NCBI RefSeq assembly: GCF_000719285.1
Contig: NZ_JOFS01000032.1
Span: 1-64,000, forward strand
DNA length: 64,000 bases
Direction: 5' to 3'
Source: Streptomyces bicolor
GTDB lineage: Bacteria; Actinomycetota; Actinomycetes; Streptomycetales; Streptomycetaceae
A program made the position numbers and the translations under genes. Positions 1-8,273 of the stretch are shown here, piece after piece (within the stretch, counting starts at the first letter, position 1; every line of letters starts with the position of its first letter). Under the pieces are notes generated by a model. That model saw only the letters and a program-made list of their open reading frames with translations, was not told the DNA's origin and made no database searches.

Positions 1-219
1 CGGACGGGCCAGCTCGGCACGCATGAGCAGCGCCATCACGCCACCGATCACGAAGAACGCGAACGACGTGACGAGATACAGCGTCCCGATCGTCTTGTGG
101 TCGGTGGTGGTGAGCCACTTGACCACGACGTTGCCGGGTTGCCTGCGCCGGACCGGCAGCTCGTCTGCGTACGAGGCTTCAGCTGCCGCGGCACCCTGGG
201 GTTCGTTGAGGATGCTCAC
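1..219 (-). CDS. ctaD: Cytochrome c oxidase subunit I, N-terminal part (runs off the window)
   Basis: The first 73 codons of haem-copper oxidase subunit I are present; the rest lies beyond the left edge. After a short alanine-rich lead the protein shows [12 protein letters not shown] followed by a hydrophobic segment, the usual entry into the first membrane helix of actinobacterial CtaD. This subunit carries haem a, haem a3 and CuB and reduces oxygen at the cytoplasmic membrane. The start is GTG and overlaps the ctaC stop codon in a GTGA arrangement, so translation is probably coupled and the two genes form one operon with ctaC first. The family call rests on a short segment plus the unambiguous ctaC neighbour. 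Confidence 0.9.
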   Translation of the reverse strand, partial: MSILNEPQGAAAAEASYADELPVRRRQPGNVVVKWLTTTDHKTIGTLYLVTSFAFFVIGGVMALLMRAELARP

Positions 220-1181
220 AGGTTGTTCGTCTCCCGGTTCTTCTCGTGGCTCGTCTGCGCGATGCCGGCGGGAACGTAACCGGTCTGCCCCTTCTTGGCG
301 AGGTCCTTGAGGTGCTGCTCGTAGCGCTCAGGGGAGACGACCTTCACGTTGAACAGCATCCGGGAGTGGTCGACGCCGCACAGCTCGGCGCACTTGCCCA
401 GGAAGGTGCCCTCGCGGTTGGGGGTCACCTCGAAGGCGTTGGTGTGGCCCGGGATGACGTCCTGCTTCATCAGGAACGGCACCACCCAGAAGGAGTGGAT
501 GACGTCACGCGAGGTGAGGACGAAGCGGACCGTCTTGCCCTTGGGCAGCCACAGGGTCGGGCCCGGGTTGCCCGTCTGCGGGTTCCGGGTGCCGGGGGTG
601 CCACAGTCGTAGACACCGCCGGCGTTCGCCGGGAAGTCTTCCTTGAACCGGTCCGGGATCGCGTCCAGTTCCTTGGCCTTCTTGGCGTCGCCGGTGGAAC
701 CTTCGACGTTCTCGATCATGTTGAAGCACCAGCTCCACTGGAAGCCGACGACGTTGACGGTGACGTCGGGCTTGTCCTTGAGCTGGAGGAGCTTCGACTC
801 GTCGCGGGCCGTGAAGTAGAAGAGGACCGAGACGATGATGAGGGGGACCACGGTGTACAGCGCCTCGATGGGCATGTTGTACCGGGTCTGCGGAGGGACC
901 TCGACCTTGGTGCGGCTACGCCGGTGGAAGATGGCGCTCCACAGGATGAGGCCCCACACGAGCACGCCGACGGCGAGCGCCGCCGCCCAGGAACCCTGCC
1001 ACAGGGAGAGGATCCGCGGAGCCTCTTCCGTGGTCGGGGTGGGCATACCAAGACGGGGGAAGTCTTCCCAGTTGTACGAGCAACCGGTGGCTGTCGCCAG
1101 GACCAGGCCCGCAGTCATTGCCTGCAGCAGCTTCCGCCGCATCGGGCGCCGCGGCGAGCGGTCGGAGCCGTTGGGACTCAC
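216..1181 (-). CDS. ctaC: Cytochrome c oxidase subunit II (CuA lipoprotein)
   Basis: This 321-aa protein takes electrons from the bc1-cytochrome c system into the CuA centre of the aa3 oxidase. A signal peptide ends in a lipobox (ATGC, Cys34), so it is probably a lipoprotein. Two membrane helices follow at about 60-84 and 108-126. The C-terminal cupredoxin domain carries the CuA ligands: His229 in DVIHSFW, Cys264 and Cys268 in CAELCGVDH, His272 and Met275. All ligands are present, so the site should be functional. It is followed by ctaD with a 4-base overlap. The start precedes a basic twin-arginine-like stretch (RRPMRRK); an internal Met at residue 14 is an alternative start. Confidence 0.97.
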   Translation of the reverse strand: MSPNGSDRSPRRPMRRKLLQAMTAGLVLATATGCSYNWEDFPRLGMPTPTTEEAPRILSLWQGSWAAALAVGVLVWGLILWSAIFHRRSRTKVEVPPQTRYNMPIEALYTVVPLIIVSVLFYFTARDESKLLQLKDKPDVTVNVVGFQWSWCFNMIENVEGSTGDAKKAKELDAIPDRFKEDFPANAGGVYDCGTPGTRNPQTGNPGPTLWLPKGKTVRFVLTSRDVIHSFWVVPFLMKQDVIPGHTNAFEVTPNREGTFLGKCAELCGVDHSRMLFNVKVVSPERYEQHLKDLAKKGQTGYVPAGIAQTSHEKNRETNNL

Positions 1182-1361
1182 GTAGCGCCTTCCCGAGAGT
1201 CTCGCCCGCGCGGATTGGCTGCGGCCTGCCTTCTTCTCGCTGGTCGGTCGCCGCCCTGCGTCGGGCAGGGGTTTGGATGTTTATGCGGACCAAACCCTAG
1301 CCGACGCTCTCCGAGGGTTCGCGGGGAGGGGGGCCTACTGAGGTGGGGGGTTCGCTTGATT

Positions 1362-1457
1362 GGCGGCTGCGGGTTGTTTGTGGCTGGTCGCGCCCCGCGG
1401 CGGAGCCGCAAATGTCACGGACCCGCGCCCCTTGACGGCGTGGCAGTCAGCGGCGGT
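1362..1457. repeat. Dispersed streptomycete intergenic repeat, copy 1
   Basis: A roughly 96-bp GC-rich segment begins GGCGGCTGCGGG and contains TGGCTGGTCGCGCC and an imperfect inverted motif around GCGGCGGAGCCGC. Very similar DNA occurs at about 19950-20051 and, inverted, at 51421-51495. It fills most of the 289-bp gap between ctaC and the cysteine desulfurase, and its right end abuts the -10-like hexamer of that gene. I infer a dispersed intergenic repeat that can fold in RNA; no function is known to me. Nothing else recognisable lies in the gap. Confidence 0.7.
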
Positions 1458-1458
1458 T

Positions 1459-1471
1459 TAGCGTTGCTGTG
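1459..1471 (+). promoter_or_regulatory. Candidate leaderless promoter -10 element for the desulfurase fusion
   Basis: TAGCGT at 1459-1464 lies 6 bases before the GTG start, and no Shine-Dalgarno sequence is visible. In Streptomyces, TANNNT about 6-8 bases before a start codon typically marks a leaderless transcript. It sits at the right edge of the intergenic repeat. Confidence 0.5.
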
Positions 1472-2847
1472 TGGGCTACTTCGACGCTGCTTCCAGTGCT
1501 CCTCTCCATCCTGTTGCTCGGCAGGCTCTGCAGGCCTCCCTTGATGAGGGGTGGGCCGATCCCGCCCGTCTTTACAGGGAGGGGCGGCGGGCTCGGATGC
1601 TTCTGGATGCGGCTCGGGAGGCCGCTGCCGATGCTGTGGGGTGCCGGGCCGACGAACTGGTGTTCACCTCGTCGGGCACGAAGGCCGTCCACACCGGTCT
1701 CACGGGGGTGTTGGCCGGGCGGCGGCGGGTTGGGCGTCACCTGATCGTGTCTGCGGTCGAACACTCCTCTGTGCTCCATGCGGCTGACGCGCACGAGGCC
1801 GAGGGCGGGTCGGTCACGCAGGTCGTGGTGGACCGGGCGGGAACCGTGAGTGTGCGTGCTTTCGCGGAGGCCCTTCGGGCGGACACCGCGCTCGCCTGCC
1901 TCCAGTCGGCCAACCACGAGGTGGGGACGGAGCAGCCGGTCGCCGAAGTGGCCGCCGTGTGCCGGGAGGCCGGGGTGCCGTTGCTGGTGGACGCGGCGCA
2001 GTCGCTCGGGTGGGGACGGGTCGAGGGCGACTGGTCGGTGTTGACCGGGAGTGCCCACAAGTGGGGTGGGCCGTCGGGGGTCGGGCTGCTCGCCGTACGC
2101 AAGGGTGTGCGGTTCGCCGTGCAAGGGCCCGTGGACGAGCGGGAGTCGGGGCGGGCGGCCGGGTTCGAGAACATCCCGGCGATCGTCGCCGCGGCTGCGT
2201 CGCTGCGGGCCGTGCAGGCGGAGGCGGCTCAAGAGGCGGTACGGCTGCGGGAGCTGACGGAGCGGATCCGGGCGCGGGTGCCGCGGCTGGTGCCGGATGC
2301 GGAGGTGGTCGGCGATCCCGTGCGGCGCCTTCCCGGGATCGTCACCTTCTCCTGTCTCTACGTCGACGGGGAGGCACTGCTGCACGAGCTGGACCGGGCC
2401 GGGTTCTCGGTGTCGTCCGGCTCGTCCTGCACGAGCAGCACGCTGACGCCCAGCCATGTGCTGAAGGCGATGGGCGTGCTGACCGAGGGGAACGTGCGGG
2501 TGTCCCTGCCGTTCGGGACGCCGGCGGAGGACGTGGAGCGGTTCCTGGAGGCACTGCCCGAGGCGGTGACCGCGGTGCGGGAGAAGCTGGGGGCGCCGGT
2601 GGCCGAGACGGCCGTACGGGACGACGTACTGGTGGTCGACTCCCTCGGCAAGCGCTGCCCGATCCCGGTCATCGAGCTGGCGAAGGTCATCGCGGAGGTG
2701 CCGGTAGGCGGGCTGGTGCGGGTCCTGTCGGACGACGAGGCGGCTCGGCTGGACATTCCGGCGTGGTGCGAGATGCGGGGGCAGGAGTACGTGGGCGAGG
2801 AGCCGGCGGAGCAGGGAACGGCGTACTTGATCCGCCGGGTGAGCTGA
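1471..2847 (+). CDS. Cysteine desulfurase fused to a C-terminal TusA-like sulfur carrier
   Basis: A 458-aa two-domain protein. Residues 1-375 are a class V aminotransferase-fold cysteine desulfurase: the PLP lysine is Lys197 in SAHKWGG, a stacking histidine is His98 in EHSS, and the persulfide cysteine is Cys320 in SSGSSC. Residues about 385-458 form a TusA/SirA domain with the carrier cysteine Cys396 in the KRCPIP motif. A desulfurase should load sulfur onto its own Cys and pass it to the tethered carrier, for thio-modification or cofactor sulfuration. The downstream acceptor is not evident from the neighbours. It converges with the adenosine kinase gene. The GTG start is supported by the leaderless-type -10 and by the N-terminus YFDAASSAPLHP, which begins the family fold. 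Confidence 0.93.
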   Translation: MGYFDAASSAPLHPVARQALQASLDEGWADPARLYREGRRARMLLDAAREAAADAVGCRADELVFTSSGTKAVHTGLTGVLAGRRRVGRHLIVSAVEHSSVLHAADAHEAEGGSVTQVVVDRAGTVSVRAFAEALRADTALACLQSANHEVGTEQPVAEVAAVCREAGVPLLVDAAQSLGWGRVEGDWSVLTGSAHKWGGPSGVGLLAVRKGVRFAVQGPVDERESGRAAGFENIPAIVAAAASLRAVQAEAAQEAVRLRELTERIRARVPRLVPDAEVVGDPVRRLPGIVTFSCLYVDGEALLHELDRAGFSVSSGSSCTSSTLTPSHVLKAMGVLTEGNVRVSLPFGTPAEDVERFLEALPEAVTAVREKLGAPVAETAVRDDVLVVDSLGKRCPIPVIELAKVIAEVPVGGLVRVLSDDEAARLDIPAWCEMRGQEYVGEEPAEQGTAYLIRRVS

Positions 2848-2849
2848 AC

Positions 2850-2915
2850 GCCCTCAAGGGGCGCGGGGAACTGCGCGACCAGCCCCCGCGCACCTGCAGT
2901 CGACCACGCAGCCCT
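2850..2915. repeat. Intergenic GC-rich repeat-like segment between convergent genes
   Basis: The segment starting CAAGGGGCGCGGGGAACTGC and continuing GACCAGCCCCCGCGC resembles the inverted orientation of the dispersed repeat seen elsewhere in the window and can form an imperfect stem. It lies between the convergent desulfurase and kinase genes and may act as a bidirectional terminator. Confidence 0.45.
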
Positions 2916-2940
2916 CTGAGGCAGGCGAATAGTCGCTGGA

Positions 2941-3915
2941 TCAGCCCAGGTGAGCCTGTACTTCCTCAGCGGCAGCGTCCCCGTACGCCTTGCTGAACCG
3001 CTCCATGAAGTGGGCCCGCCGCAACTGGTACTCCTGCGTCCCCACGGTCTCGATGACGAGAGTCGCGAGCATGCACCCGACCTGAGCGGCCCGCTCCAGG
3101 GAGACCCCCCACGCCAGTCCCGACAGGAACCCCGCACGGAAGGCGTCGCCGACACCCGTGGGGTCGGCCTTGCGCTCCTCCTCGGGGCAGCCGACCTCGA
3201 TCGGGTCCTCCCCCGCGCGCTCGATGCGTACGCCCCGCGAGCCGAGCGTCGTGACGCGGTGGCCGACCTTGGACAGGATCTCCTCGTCCGTCCAGCCGGT
3301 CTTGGACTCGATGAGGCCCTTCTCGTACTCGTTGGAGAAGAGGTACGTCGCGCCGTCCAGCAGTATGCGGATCTCGTCGCCGTTCATGCGGGCGATCTGC
3401 TGGGAGAAGTCCGCGGCGAACGGGATCTGGCGGGAGCGGCACTCCTCCGTGTGGCGGAGCATCGCCTCGGGGTCGTCGGCGCCGATGAGGACCAGGTCGA
3501 GGCCGCCCACGCGGTCCGCGACGGTCTTCAGCTCGATCAGGCGGGCCTCGCTCATCGCACCGGTGTAGAAGGAGCCGATCTGGTTGTGGTCGGCGTCCGT
3601 GGTGCAGACGAAGCGGGCGGTGTGCAGGGTCTCGGAGATACGGACCGAGCCGGTGTCGACGCCGTGCCGGTCCAGCCAGGCCCGGTACTCGTCGAAGTCG
3701 GAGCCCGCGGCACCGACCAGGATCGGCCTCGTGCCCAGCTGACCCATGCCGAAGGCGATGTTCGCGCCGACGCCGCCCCGGCGTACGTCCAGATTGTCGA
3801 CCAGGAAGGAGAGCGAGACCGTGTGCAGTTGGTCCGCGACGAACTGGTCGGCGAAGCGGCCGGGGAAGGTCATGAGGTGGTCGGTGGCGATGGAGCCGGT
3901 GACTGCGATGCGCAC
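2941..3915 (-). CDS. adoK: PfkB-family carbohydrate kinase, adenosine kinase (AdoK/CbhK-like)
   Basis: A 324-aa PfkB/ribokinase-fold enzyme likely phosphorylating adenosine to AMP in purine salvage. It begins MRIAVTGSIATDHLM and carries RGGVGANIAF (substrate glycines) and the C-terminal PfkB signature DPTGVGDAFRAGF with its catalytic Asp and anion-hole glycines. From memory it closely resembles M. tuberculosis AdoK (Rv2202c), including HTARF, GAMSEAR and DPEAM segments, and it has the same position near ctaC and the HesB gene. The start is GTG with an upstream AGGAG about 10 bases away. A broader ribokinase-family sugar kinase is the alternative, but the AdoK match is strong. Confidence 0.88.
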   Translation of the reverse strand: MRIAVTGSIATDHLMTFPGRFADQFVADQLHTVSLSFLVDNLDVRRGGVGANIAFGMGQLGTRPILVGAAGSDFDEYRAWLDRHGVDTGSVRISETLHTARFVCTTDADHNQIGSFYTGAMSEARLIELKTVADRVGGLDLVLIGADDPEAMLRHTEECRSRQIPFAADFSQQIARMNGDEIRILLDGATYLFSNEYEKGLIESKTGWTDEEILSKVGHRVTTLGSRGVRIERAGEDPIEVGCPEEERKADPTGVGDAFRAGFLSGLAWGVSLERAAQVGCMLATLVIETVGTQEYQLRRAHFMERFSKAYGDAAAEEVQAHLG

Positions 3916-4086
3916 GGCGTGGAGTCTCCTGCGGAATCAAAGGGGGCGCGCGATAGCGCTCGTTGGAAGGGTGGTGGTGGGCGACGGGAGGGCGGGTTGA
4001 CAGTCCACGCTACCGTTCGTGACCGGGACTCTGAAGCGGCCAAAAATACCCGATAGTAGATCTTTCTTCGCGGGCTGCCGCGTGCC

Positions 4087-4099
4087 TACTGTGCCGCTA
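4087..4099 (+). promoter_or_regulatory. Candidate leaderless promoter -10 element
   Basis: TACTGT at 4087-4092 is followed by 6 bases and then the ATG of the small gene; no ribosome-binding site is present. This spacing fits a transcript that begins at or next to the start codon. Confidence 0.55.
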
Positions 4100-4308
4100 T
4101 GACGAAATTCGAGGTCCATGCCCCCGCTCCGGCCGACCTGGAGGTCGACCTGGCGTCGCTGCTCGGTGACTGCGCGCGGATGGCTCCCCACTGGACCGTC
4201 CCCGACCGCGTCCTTTCCCGTCCGGTCTCCCCGTCACTCATCCATGGGGTCACCGTGCCGCCGAGGTCGGCGCGTCTGCTGGACGCGATGTCGGACTACG
4301 GCGACTGA
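4099..4308 (+). CDS. Small conserved-type protein of unknown function, 69 aa
   Basis: A 69-aa soluble acidic protein with no signal peptide or membrane segment. The sequence starts MTKFEVHAPAPADLEVDLAS and ends in SARLLDAMSDYGD; I recognise no domain. It has streptomycete codon use and a leaderless-type -10 element in front, and it sits alone between the divergent adenosine kinase and the large membrane protein gene. From memory, a small gene lies at this position in the S. coelicolor chromosome. Function is unknown. Confidence 0.65.
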   Translation: MTKFEVHAPAPADLEVDLASLLGDCARMAPHWTVPDRVLSRPVSPSLIHGVTVPPRSARLLDAMSDYGD

Positions 4309-4477
4309 GCGGAGCACGGCGACCGAATCGGCGCCCTTCAGGGAACCGTGCGCTCCCCCGCTGCGTCCCATCGCTGTCCCCCGTAGAGGGGATGCGGGAT
4401 ACGACCCCGTGGGCCGACCCTTTTGACAGGGCCGGGTCAGGGTCATGGGACATGTGCGCAGCCGAAGGAGCGATGCG

Positions 4478-6277
4478 GTGAACACCGAGCGACCCGAGAA
4501 CGACGACACGGGCGCCGACGGCTCCGCCGAGGAGCAGGGCGTCCGGGAGGAGAAGGGGACCGCCGACACCGAGGCTTCCGGCGTCGCGAAGGACGGCACG
4601 GCCGCCCCCGGCGCCGAGGATGAGCACGTCGCCGGGGCCACCGGGACCGGCGGCGGCGACGATGCCGGAGCCACCGCGACCGCGGATGAGCCGGATGCCG
4701 AGGCTGCTGAAACCGGCGGGGAGGAGATCGATCGCGGCGCTGCCGTCGGCGCGGAGTCCGGCCGCGTCGGGGCTCCGGATCGCGCGGCCGCTCTCGAAGA
4801 GGGCGGGGTCGGTGGTGAGGCCCGGCGTCGCTCGCCCGCGATCATCGCCTCCGTCGCCGCCGCCGTACTGCTCGTCGGGGGCGGCGGGGCCTACCTCGCC
4901 GCGAACGCGTCCGGCGGCTCCGACGGCGGTACGACGTCGGCGGCGCCCGGAGATGACACTCCGCCGCCGCTCCGTCTCGACGGCTACACCGGGGGCGACA
5001 CCCCTGGCATCGCGCCCGGGGAGCCCAACCCGTACGGCGTCACCTACAAGGCCGACGGGGAGCTCGCGGACGGGCCCGGCTCGGCGCCGGTGTACCGGGC
5101 GGGCGGCGAGGTCGGCGCGGACGAGGTGGCCCGGCTGGCCGAGGCGCTCGGGGTGGATGGGACGCCCGTGGCGCAGGGGCAGACCTGGCGGGTCGGGGCG
5201 ACCGACGGGGCGGGTCCCAGCCTGCAGGTGAACAAGCAGGCGCCCGGGAGCTGGACGTTCTACCGGTACGCGCCGGGCACCGACAACTGCCAGAGCACCA
5301 CGGTGTGCCAGAAGGACTCCGCCGGGCCGGGCGGCGACCCGGTCGGCGAGGAGGCCGCGAAGAAGGCCGCCGCGCCGATCCTCAAGGCGGTGGGTCAGGA
5401 TGACGCGAAGCTCGATGCGAGTCAGGTCATGGGGGCCCAGCGGGTGGTGAACGCCGATCCCGTGGTCGACGGGATGCCCACCTACGGCTGGACGACGGGC
5501 GTGACCGTGAGCGCCCAGGGCGAAGTGGTCGGCGGAAGCGGCCAGTTGAAGGCACCGGTGAAGGGGGACACCTACCCCGTGCTCAGTGCCGAGAAGACGC
5601 TCGGGCTGATGAACGCGGCGCCGGCGTCGGACGGCCGCATGGGCATCGGCGGCTGCGCCAGCCCCGTACCGCTGAAGGACCGGCTCGAGGCGCCCTGCGG
5701 TGCGGAGGCCTCAACGGGGGCGACGCCGTCGAAGGACACCGTGACCGTCGAGAAGGCGGTGTTCGGACTGGCCTCGCACTTCGTGGACGCGCGGCAGGCG
5801 CTGGTGCCGTCCTGGCTGTTCGAGGTGAAGGCGCCGGACGCGCGGGACGGCTTCACGGTCACGTATCCGGCGATCGACCCGGAGTTCCTGGCCCCGGCCA
5901 CGCCGTCCGAGGAGCCGACCGGGCAGCCGACCCCGCGGCCGACCGATCCCAAGGACGAGCCGACGTCGGCGCCGGTCACGCGCAATGTGGCGGTGGACGG
6001 CTATACGGCCGACGGCTCGGAGCTGACCGTCGCCTACACGGGCGGTGTGTGCGCCGACTACAAGGTGACGGCGGACGAGAGCGAGGGCGAGGTGACGGTC
6101 CGGGTGACCGAGACCTCGCAGCCGGAGGAGATCTGCATCCAGATCGCCAAGCTGTTCCACAAGACCGTGCAGCTCGACGAGCCGCTCGGGGACCGGAAGG
6201 TCGTGGGCACCGACGGGCAGGCGATCCCGAAGGAGAAGCCGGGCGCGGGAGTGCCGGAGACGTCCGGGGCCCGGTAG
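4478..6277 (+). CDS. Large single-pass membrane protein with extracytoplasmic domain
   Basis: A 599-aa protein. The first 115 residues are an acidic, Glu/Asp/Gly/Ala-rich cytoplasmic region. A membrane helix lies at about 121-146 (IIASVAAAVLLVGGGGAYLA). The rest is extracytoplasmic, with two cysteine pairs (NCQSTTVC, GGCASP...PCG), a Pro/Thr-rich linker near 474-500 and a C-terminal module containing GGVCADYK. No enzyme family is recognised. GTG at 4478 is chosen because GAAGGAG stands 7 bases upstream; an earlier ATG at 4445 would add 11 residues without a ribosome site. It converges on erpA and shares its terminator. A role in envelope signalling or structure is inference only. Confidence 0.82.
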   Translation: MNTERPENDDTGADGSAEEQGVREEKGTADTEASGVAKDGTAAPGAEDEHVAGATGTGGGDDAGATATADEPDAEAAETGGEEIDRGAAVGAESGRVGAPDRAAALEEGGVGGEARRRSPAIIASVAAAVLLVGGGGAYLAANASGGSDGGTTSAAPGDDTPPPLRLDGYTGGDTPGIAPGEPNPYGVTYKADGELADGPGSAPVYRAGGEVGADEVARLAEALGVDGTPVAQGQTWRVGATDGAGPSLQVNKQAPGSWTFYRYAPGTDNCQSTTVCQKDSAGPGGDPVGEEAAKKAAAPILKAVGQDDAKLDASQVMGAQRVVNADPVVDGMPTYGWTTGVTVSAQGEVVGGSGQLKAPVKGDTYPVLSAEKTLGLMNAAPASDGRMGIGGCASPVPLKDRLEAPCGAEASTGATPSKDTVTVEKAVFGLASHFVDARQALVPSWLFEVKAPDARDGFTVTYPAIDPEFLAPATPSEEPTGQPTPRPTDPKDEPTSAPVTRNVAVDGYTADGSELTVAYTGGVCADYKVTADESEGEVTVRVTETSQPEEICIQIAKLFHKTVQLDEPLGDRKVVGTDGQAIPKEKPGAGVPETSGAR

Positions 6278-6292
6278 GGGCCCGCGGACACA

Positions 6293-6333
6293 GGAAAGGC
6301 GGCGGCCCCGTCGGAGGGGGTCGCCGCCTTTCC
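6293..6333. terminator. Shared hairpin terminator between convergent genes
   Basis: Arms GGAAAGGCGGCG (6293-6304) and CGCCGCCTTTCC (6322-6333) are perfect complements. It lies between the stops of the membrane-protein gene and erpA and can terminate both transcripts. Confidence 0.8.
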
Positions 6334-6353
6334 GCGCGTCGTTCTGGTCGGAC

Positions 6354-6710
6354 TCAGTTGAAGGAGTCGCCGCAGGCGCAGGAACCCGTCGCGTTCGGGT
6401 TGTCGATCGTGAAGCCCTGCTTCTCGATCGTGTCCACGAAGTCGATGGACGCGCCACCCAGGTACGGAGCGCTCATGCGGTCGGTGACGACCTTGACCCC
6501 GCCGAAGTCCTTGACGACATCGCCGTCGAGCGAGCGCTCGTCGAAGAAGAGCTGGTAGCGCAGGCCCGAGCAACCACCGGGCTGAACGGCGACACGCAGG
6601 GCGAGGTCGTCACGGCCTTCCTGGTCGAGCAGGGCCTTGACCTTGGCCGCGGCGGCGTCGCTCAGGATGATGCCGTCGGTGGCGGTGCTGGTCTCGTCCG
6701 ATACGGACAT
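6354..6710 (-). CDS. erpA: Iron-sulfur cluster insertion protein (A-type carrier, HesB/IscA)
   Basis: This 118-aa A-type carrier delivers iron-sulfur clusters to apoproteins. The three invariant cysteines are present: Cys47 in GGCSG and Cys111/Cys113 in SCACG near the C-terminus, with a typical ILSDAAAAKVKALL start of the domain. Likely clients nearby include quinolinate synthase and lipoyl synthase, both 4Fe-4S enzymes. The ATG has GGGAGAG upstream. The gene is divergent from nadA across about 300 bp, and in mycobacteria the homologue (Rv2204c) also sits beside the adenosine kinase gene. Confidence 0.95.
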   Translation of the reverse strand: MSVSDETSTATDGIILSDAAAAKVKALLDQEGRDDLALRVAVQPGGCSGLRYQLFFDERSLDGDVVKDFGGVKVVTDRMSAPYLGGASIDFVDTIEKQGFTIDNPNATGSCACGDSFN

Positions 6711-6881
6711 CTACATCTCTCCCGGGTTGTACGGAGACTGCTTGCCGATGTGTGCAACCGGCGGGTCGCCGGATTCATTCCGGGCCGGATGCTTGTCTTT
6801 CGGTCCTTCTTCATGCTCGCACACGGCGTGCGAAGCGGAAAACGCCTCATTCGGGAATGCCTGGGACCCGACCGGGATTCA

Positions 6882-6951
6882 CGTCACATCGACATGATGG
6901 CCATCGTCAAACTGACGTGAACCGGTTATGATAGATAGCGTCAAATCGACG
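6882..6951 (+). promoter_or_regulatory. nadA control region: three copies of a CGTC-N5-GACG element around a -10
   Basis: Three related 13-mers occur: CGTCACATCGACA (6882-6894), CGTCAAACTGACG (6905-6917) and CGTCAAATCGACG (6939-6951). The last two are inverted repeats. Between copies two and three lies TATGAT (6927-6932), a strong -10 candidate for nadA. A dimeric repressor bound here would block RNA polymerase. The regulator is unknown; NAD-responsive control is inference from the downstream gene. Confidence 0.55.
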
Positions 6952-6960
6952 AGAAGGTCG

Positions 6961-7041
6961 ATGAAGGTGTCCCGCATGACCCGCCGGGTCCGGATTCTCC
7001 GGGCCCGGCGAGCCGCAGAACAGAAAGGGTGCGTGTCGTGA
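6961..7041 (+). CDS. Putative 26-aa basic leader peptide overlapping the nadA start
   Basis: An ATG ORF of 26 codons with GAGAAGG just upstream encodes an Arg-rich peptide beginning MKVSRMTRRVRILRARR. Its stop TGA overlaps the nadA GTG start in a GTGA arrangement, the classic layout for translational coupling. It lies immediately after the third operator-like repeat. It may be a real leader peptide, or simply an open frame inside the 5' untranslated region; conservation would decide. Confidence 0.4.
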   Translation: MKVSRMTRRVRILRARRAAEQKGCVS

Positions 7042-8222
7042 CCACCGCCCAGACCCAGGAGCTCGACGTACAGCCGACGCCCCTCGCCCTGCTGCTCCTC
7101 GGCCGCGAGGCCGACCCGAGGAGCGAGCGTGGCGTCGAGTGTCCCGGTGACCTTCCCTCGCCGTCCGACCCGGACCTGGTCGAGCGCGCCCGTGCGGCGA
7201 AGGAGAAGCTCGGGAGCAAGGTCTTCGTGCTCGGCCACCACTACCAGCGCGACGAGGTCATCCAGTTCGCGGACGTGACCGGTGACTCCTTCAAGCTGGC
7301 CCGGGACGCGGCCGCCCGCCCGGAGGCCGAGTACATCGTGTTCTGCGGTGTGCACTTCATGGCCGAGTCGGCGGACATCCTGACCTCCGACGACCAGAAG
7401 GTCGTCCTCCCCGACCTCGCCGCCGGCTGCTCGATGGCCGACATGGCGACGGCCGAGCAGGTCGCCGAGTGCTGGGACGTGCTGACCGAGGCCGGCATAG
7501 CCGAGCAGGTCGTGCCGGTGTCGTACATGAACTCCTCGGCGGACATCAAGGCGTTCACGGGCAAGCACGGCGGCACGATCTGCACCTCCTCGAACGCGAA
7601 GCGGGCCCTGGACTGGGCCTTCGAGCAGGGTGAGAAGGTCCTGTTCCTGCCGGACCAGCACCTCGGGCGCAACACGGCCGTCCGGGACATGGGCATGTCC
7701 CTGGAGGACTGCGTCGTCTACAACCCGCACAAGCCGAACGGCGGGCTGACGGCGGACGAGCTGCGCGCCGCGAAGATGATCCTGTGGCGCGGCCACTGCT
7801 CGGTGCACGGCCGCTTCAGCCTGGAGTCGGTTCAGGACGTCCGCGCCCGGATCCCCGGCGTCAACGTCCTGGTCCACCCCGAGTGCAAGCACGAGGTCGT
7901 GGCCGCGGCGGACTACGTCGGGTCGACCGAGTACATCATCAAGGCCCTGGAGGCCGCCCCGGCCGGCTCCAAGTGGGCCATCGGGACGGAGCTGAACCTG
8001 GTACGCCGCCTGGCGAACCGTTTCGCGCCGGAGGGCAAGGAGATCGTCTTCCTCGACAAGACGGTCTGCTTCTGCTCGACGATGAACCGCATCGACCTGC
8101 CCCATCTGGTCTGGGCGCTGGAGTCGCTGGCCGAGGGCAAGCTCGTCAACCGCATCGAGGTCGACAAGGAGACCGAGGCGTTCGCGAAGCTGGCGCTGGA
8201 GCGGATGCTGGCGCTGCCGTAG
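7038..8222 (+). CDS. nadA: Quinolinate synthase A
   Basis: A 394-aa enzyme condensing iminoaspartate and dihydroxyacetone phosphate to quinolinate in de novo NAD synthesis. It uses an oxygen-sensitive 4Fe-4S cluster whose ligands match the visible cysteines: VFCGVHFMAES near residue 103, HPECKHE near 285 and the TVCFCSTMN region near 345. GHHYQRDEVIQFADVTGDSF is the conserved substrate loop. GTG at 7038 is preferred over the in-frame GTG at 7029 because GAAAGGG lies 9 bases before it. The usual nadB and nadC partners are not adjacent here. It is preceded by repeated operator-like elements and a coupled leader ORF. Confidence 0.95.
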   Translation: MTTAQTQELDVQPTPLALLLLGREADPRSERGVECPGDLPSPSDPDLVERARAAKEKLGSKVFVLGHHYQRDEVIQFADVTGDSFKLARDAAARPEAEYIVFCGVHFMAESADILTSDDQKVVLPDLAAGCSMADMATAEQVAECWDVLTEAGIAEQVVPVSYMNSSADIKAFTGKHGGTICTSSNAKRALDWAFEQGEKVLFLPDQHLGRNTAVRDMGMSLEDCVVYNPHKPNGGLTADELRAAKMILWRGHCSVHGRFSLESVQDVRARIPGVNVLVHPECKHEVVAAADYVGSTEYIIKALEAAPAGSKWAIGTELNLVRRLANRFAPEGKEIVFLDKTVCFCSTMNRIDLPHLVWALESLAEGKLVNRIEVDKETEAFAKLALERMLALP

Positions 8223-8240
8223 TCCGACCTGCGCTGCATG

Positions 8241-8273
8241 CTCACCCCGAGGAGGATTTCCGCTCGGGGTGAG
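8241..8273. terminator. Hairpin terminator after nadA
   Basis: CTCACCCCGAG (8241-8251) and CTCGGGGTGAG (8263-8273) are perfect inverted arms, placed 18 bases after the nadA stop. Confidence 0.75.
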
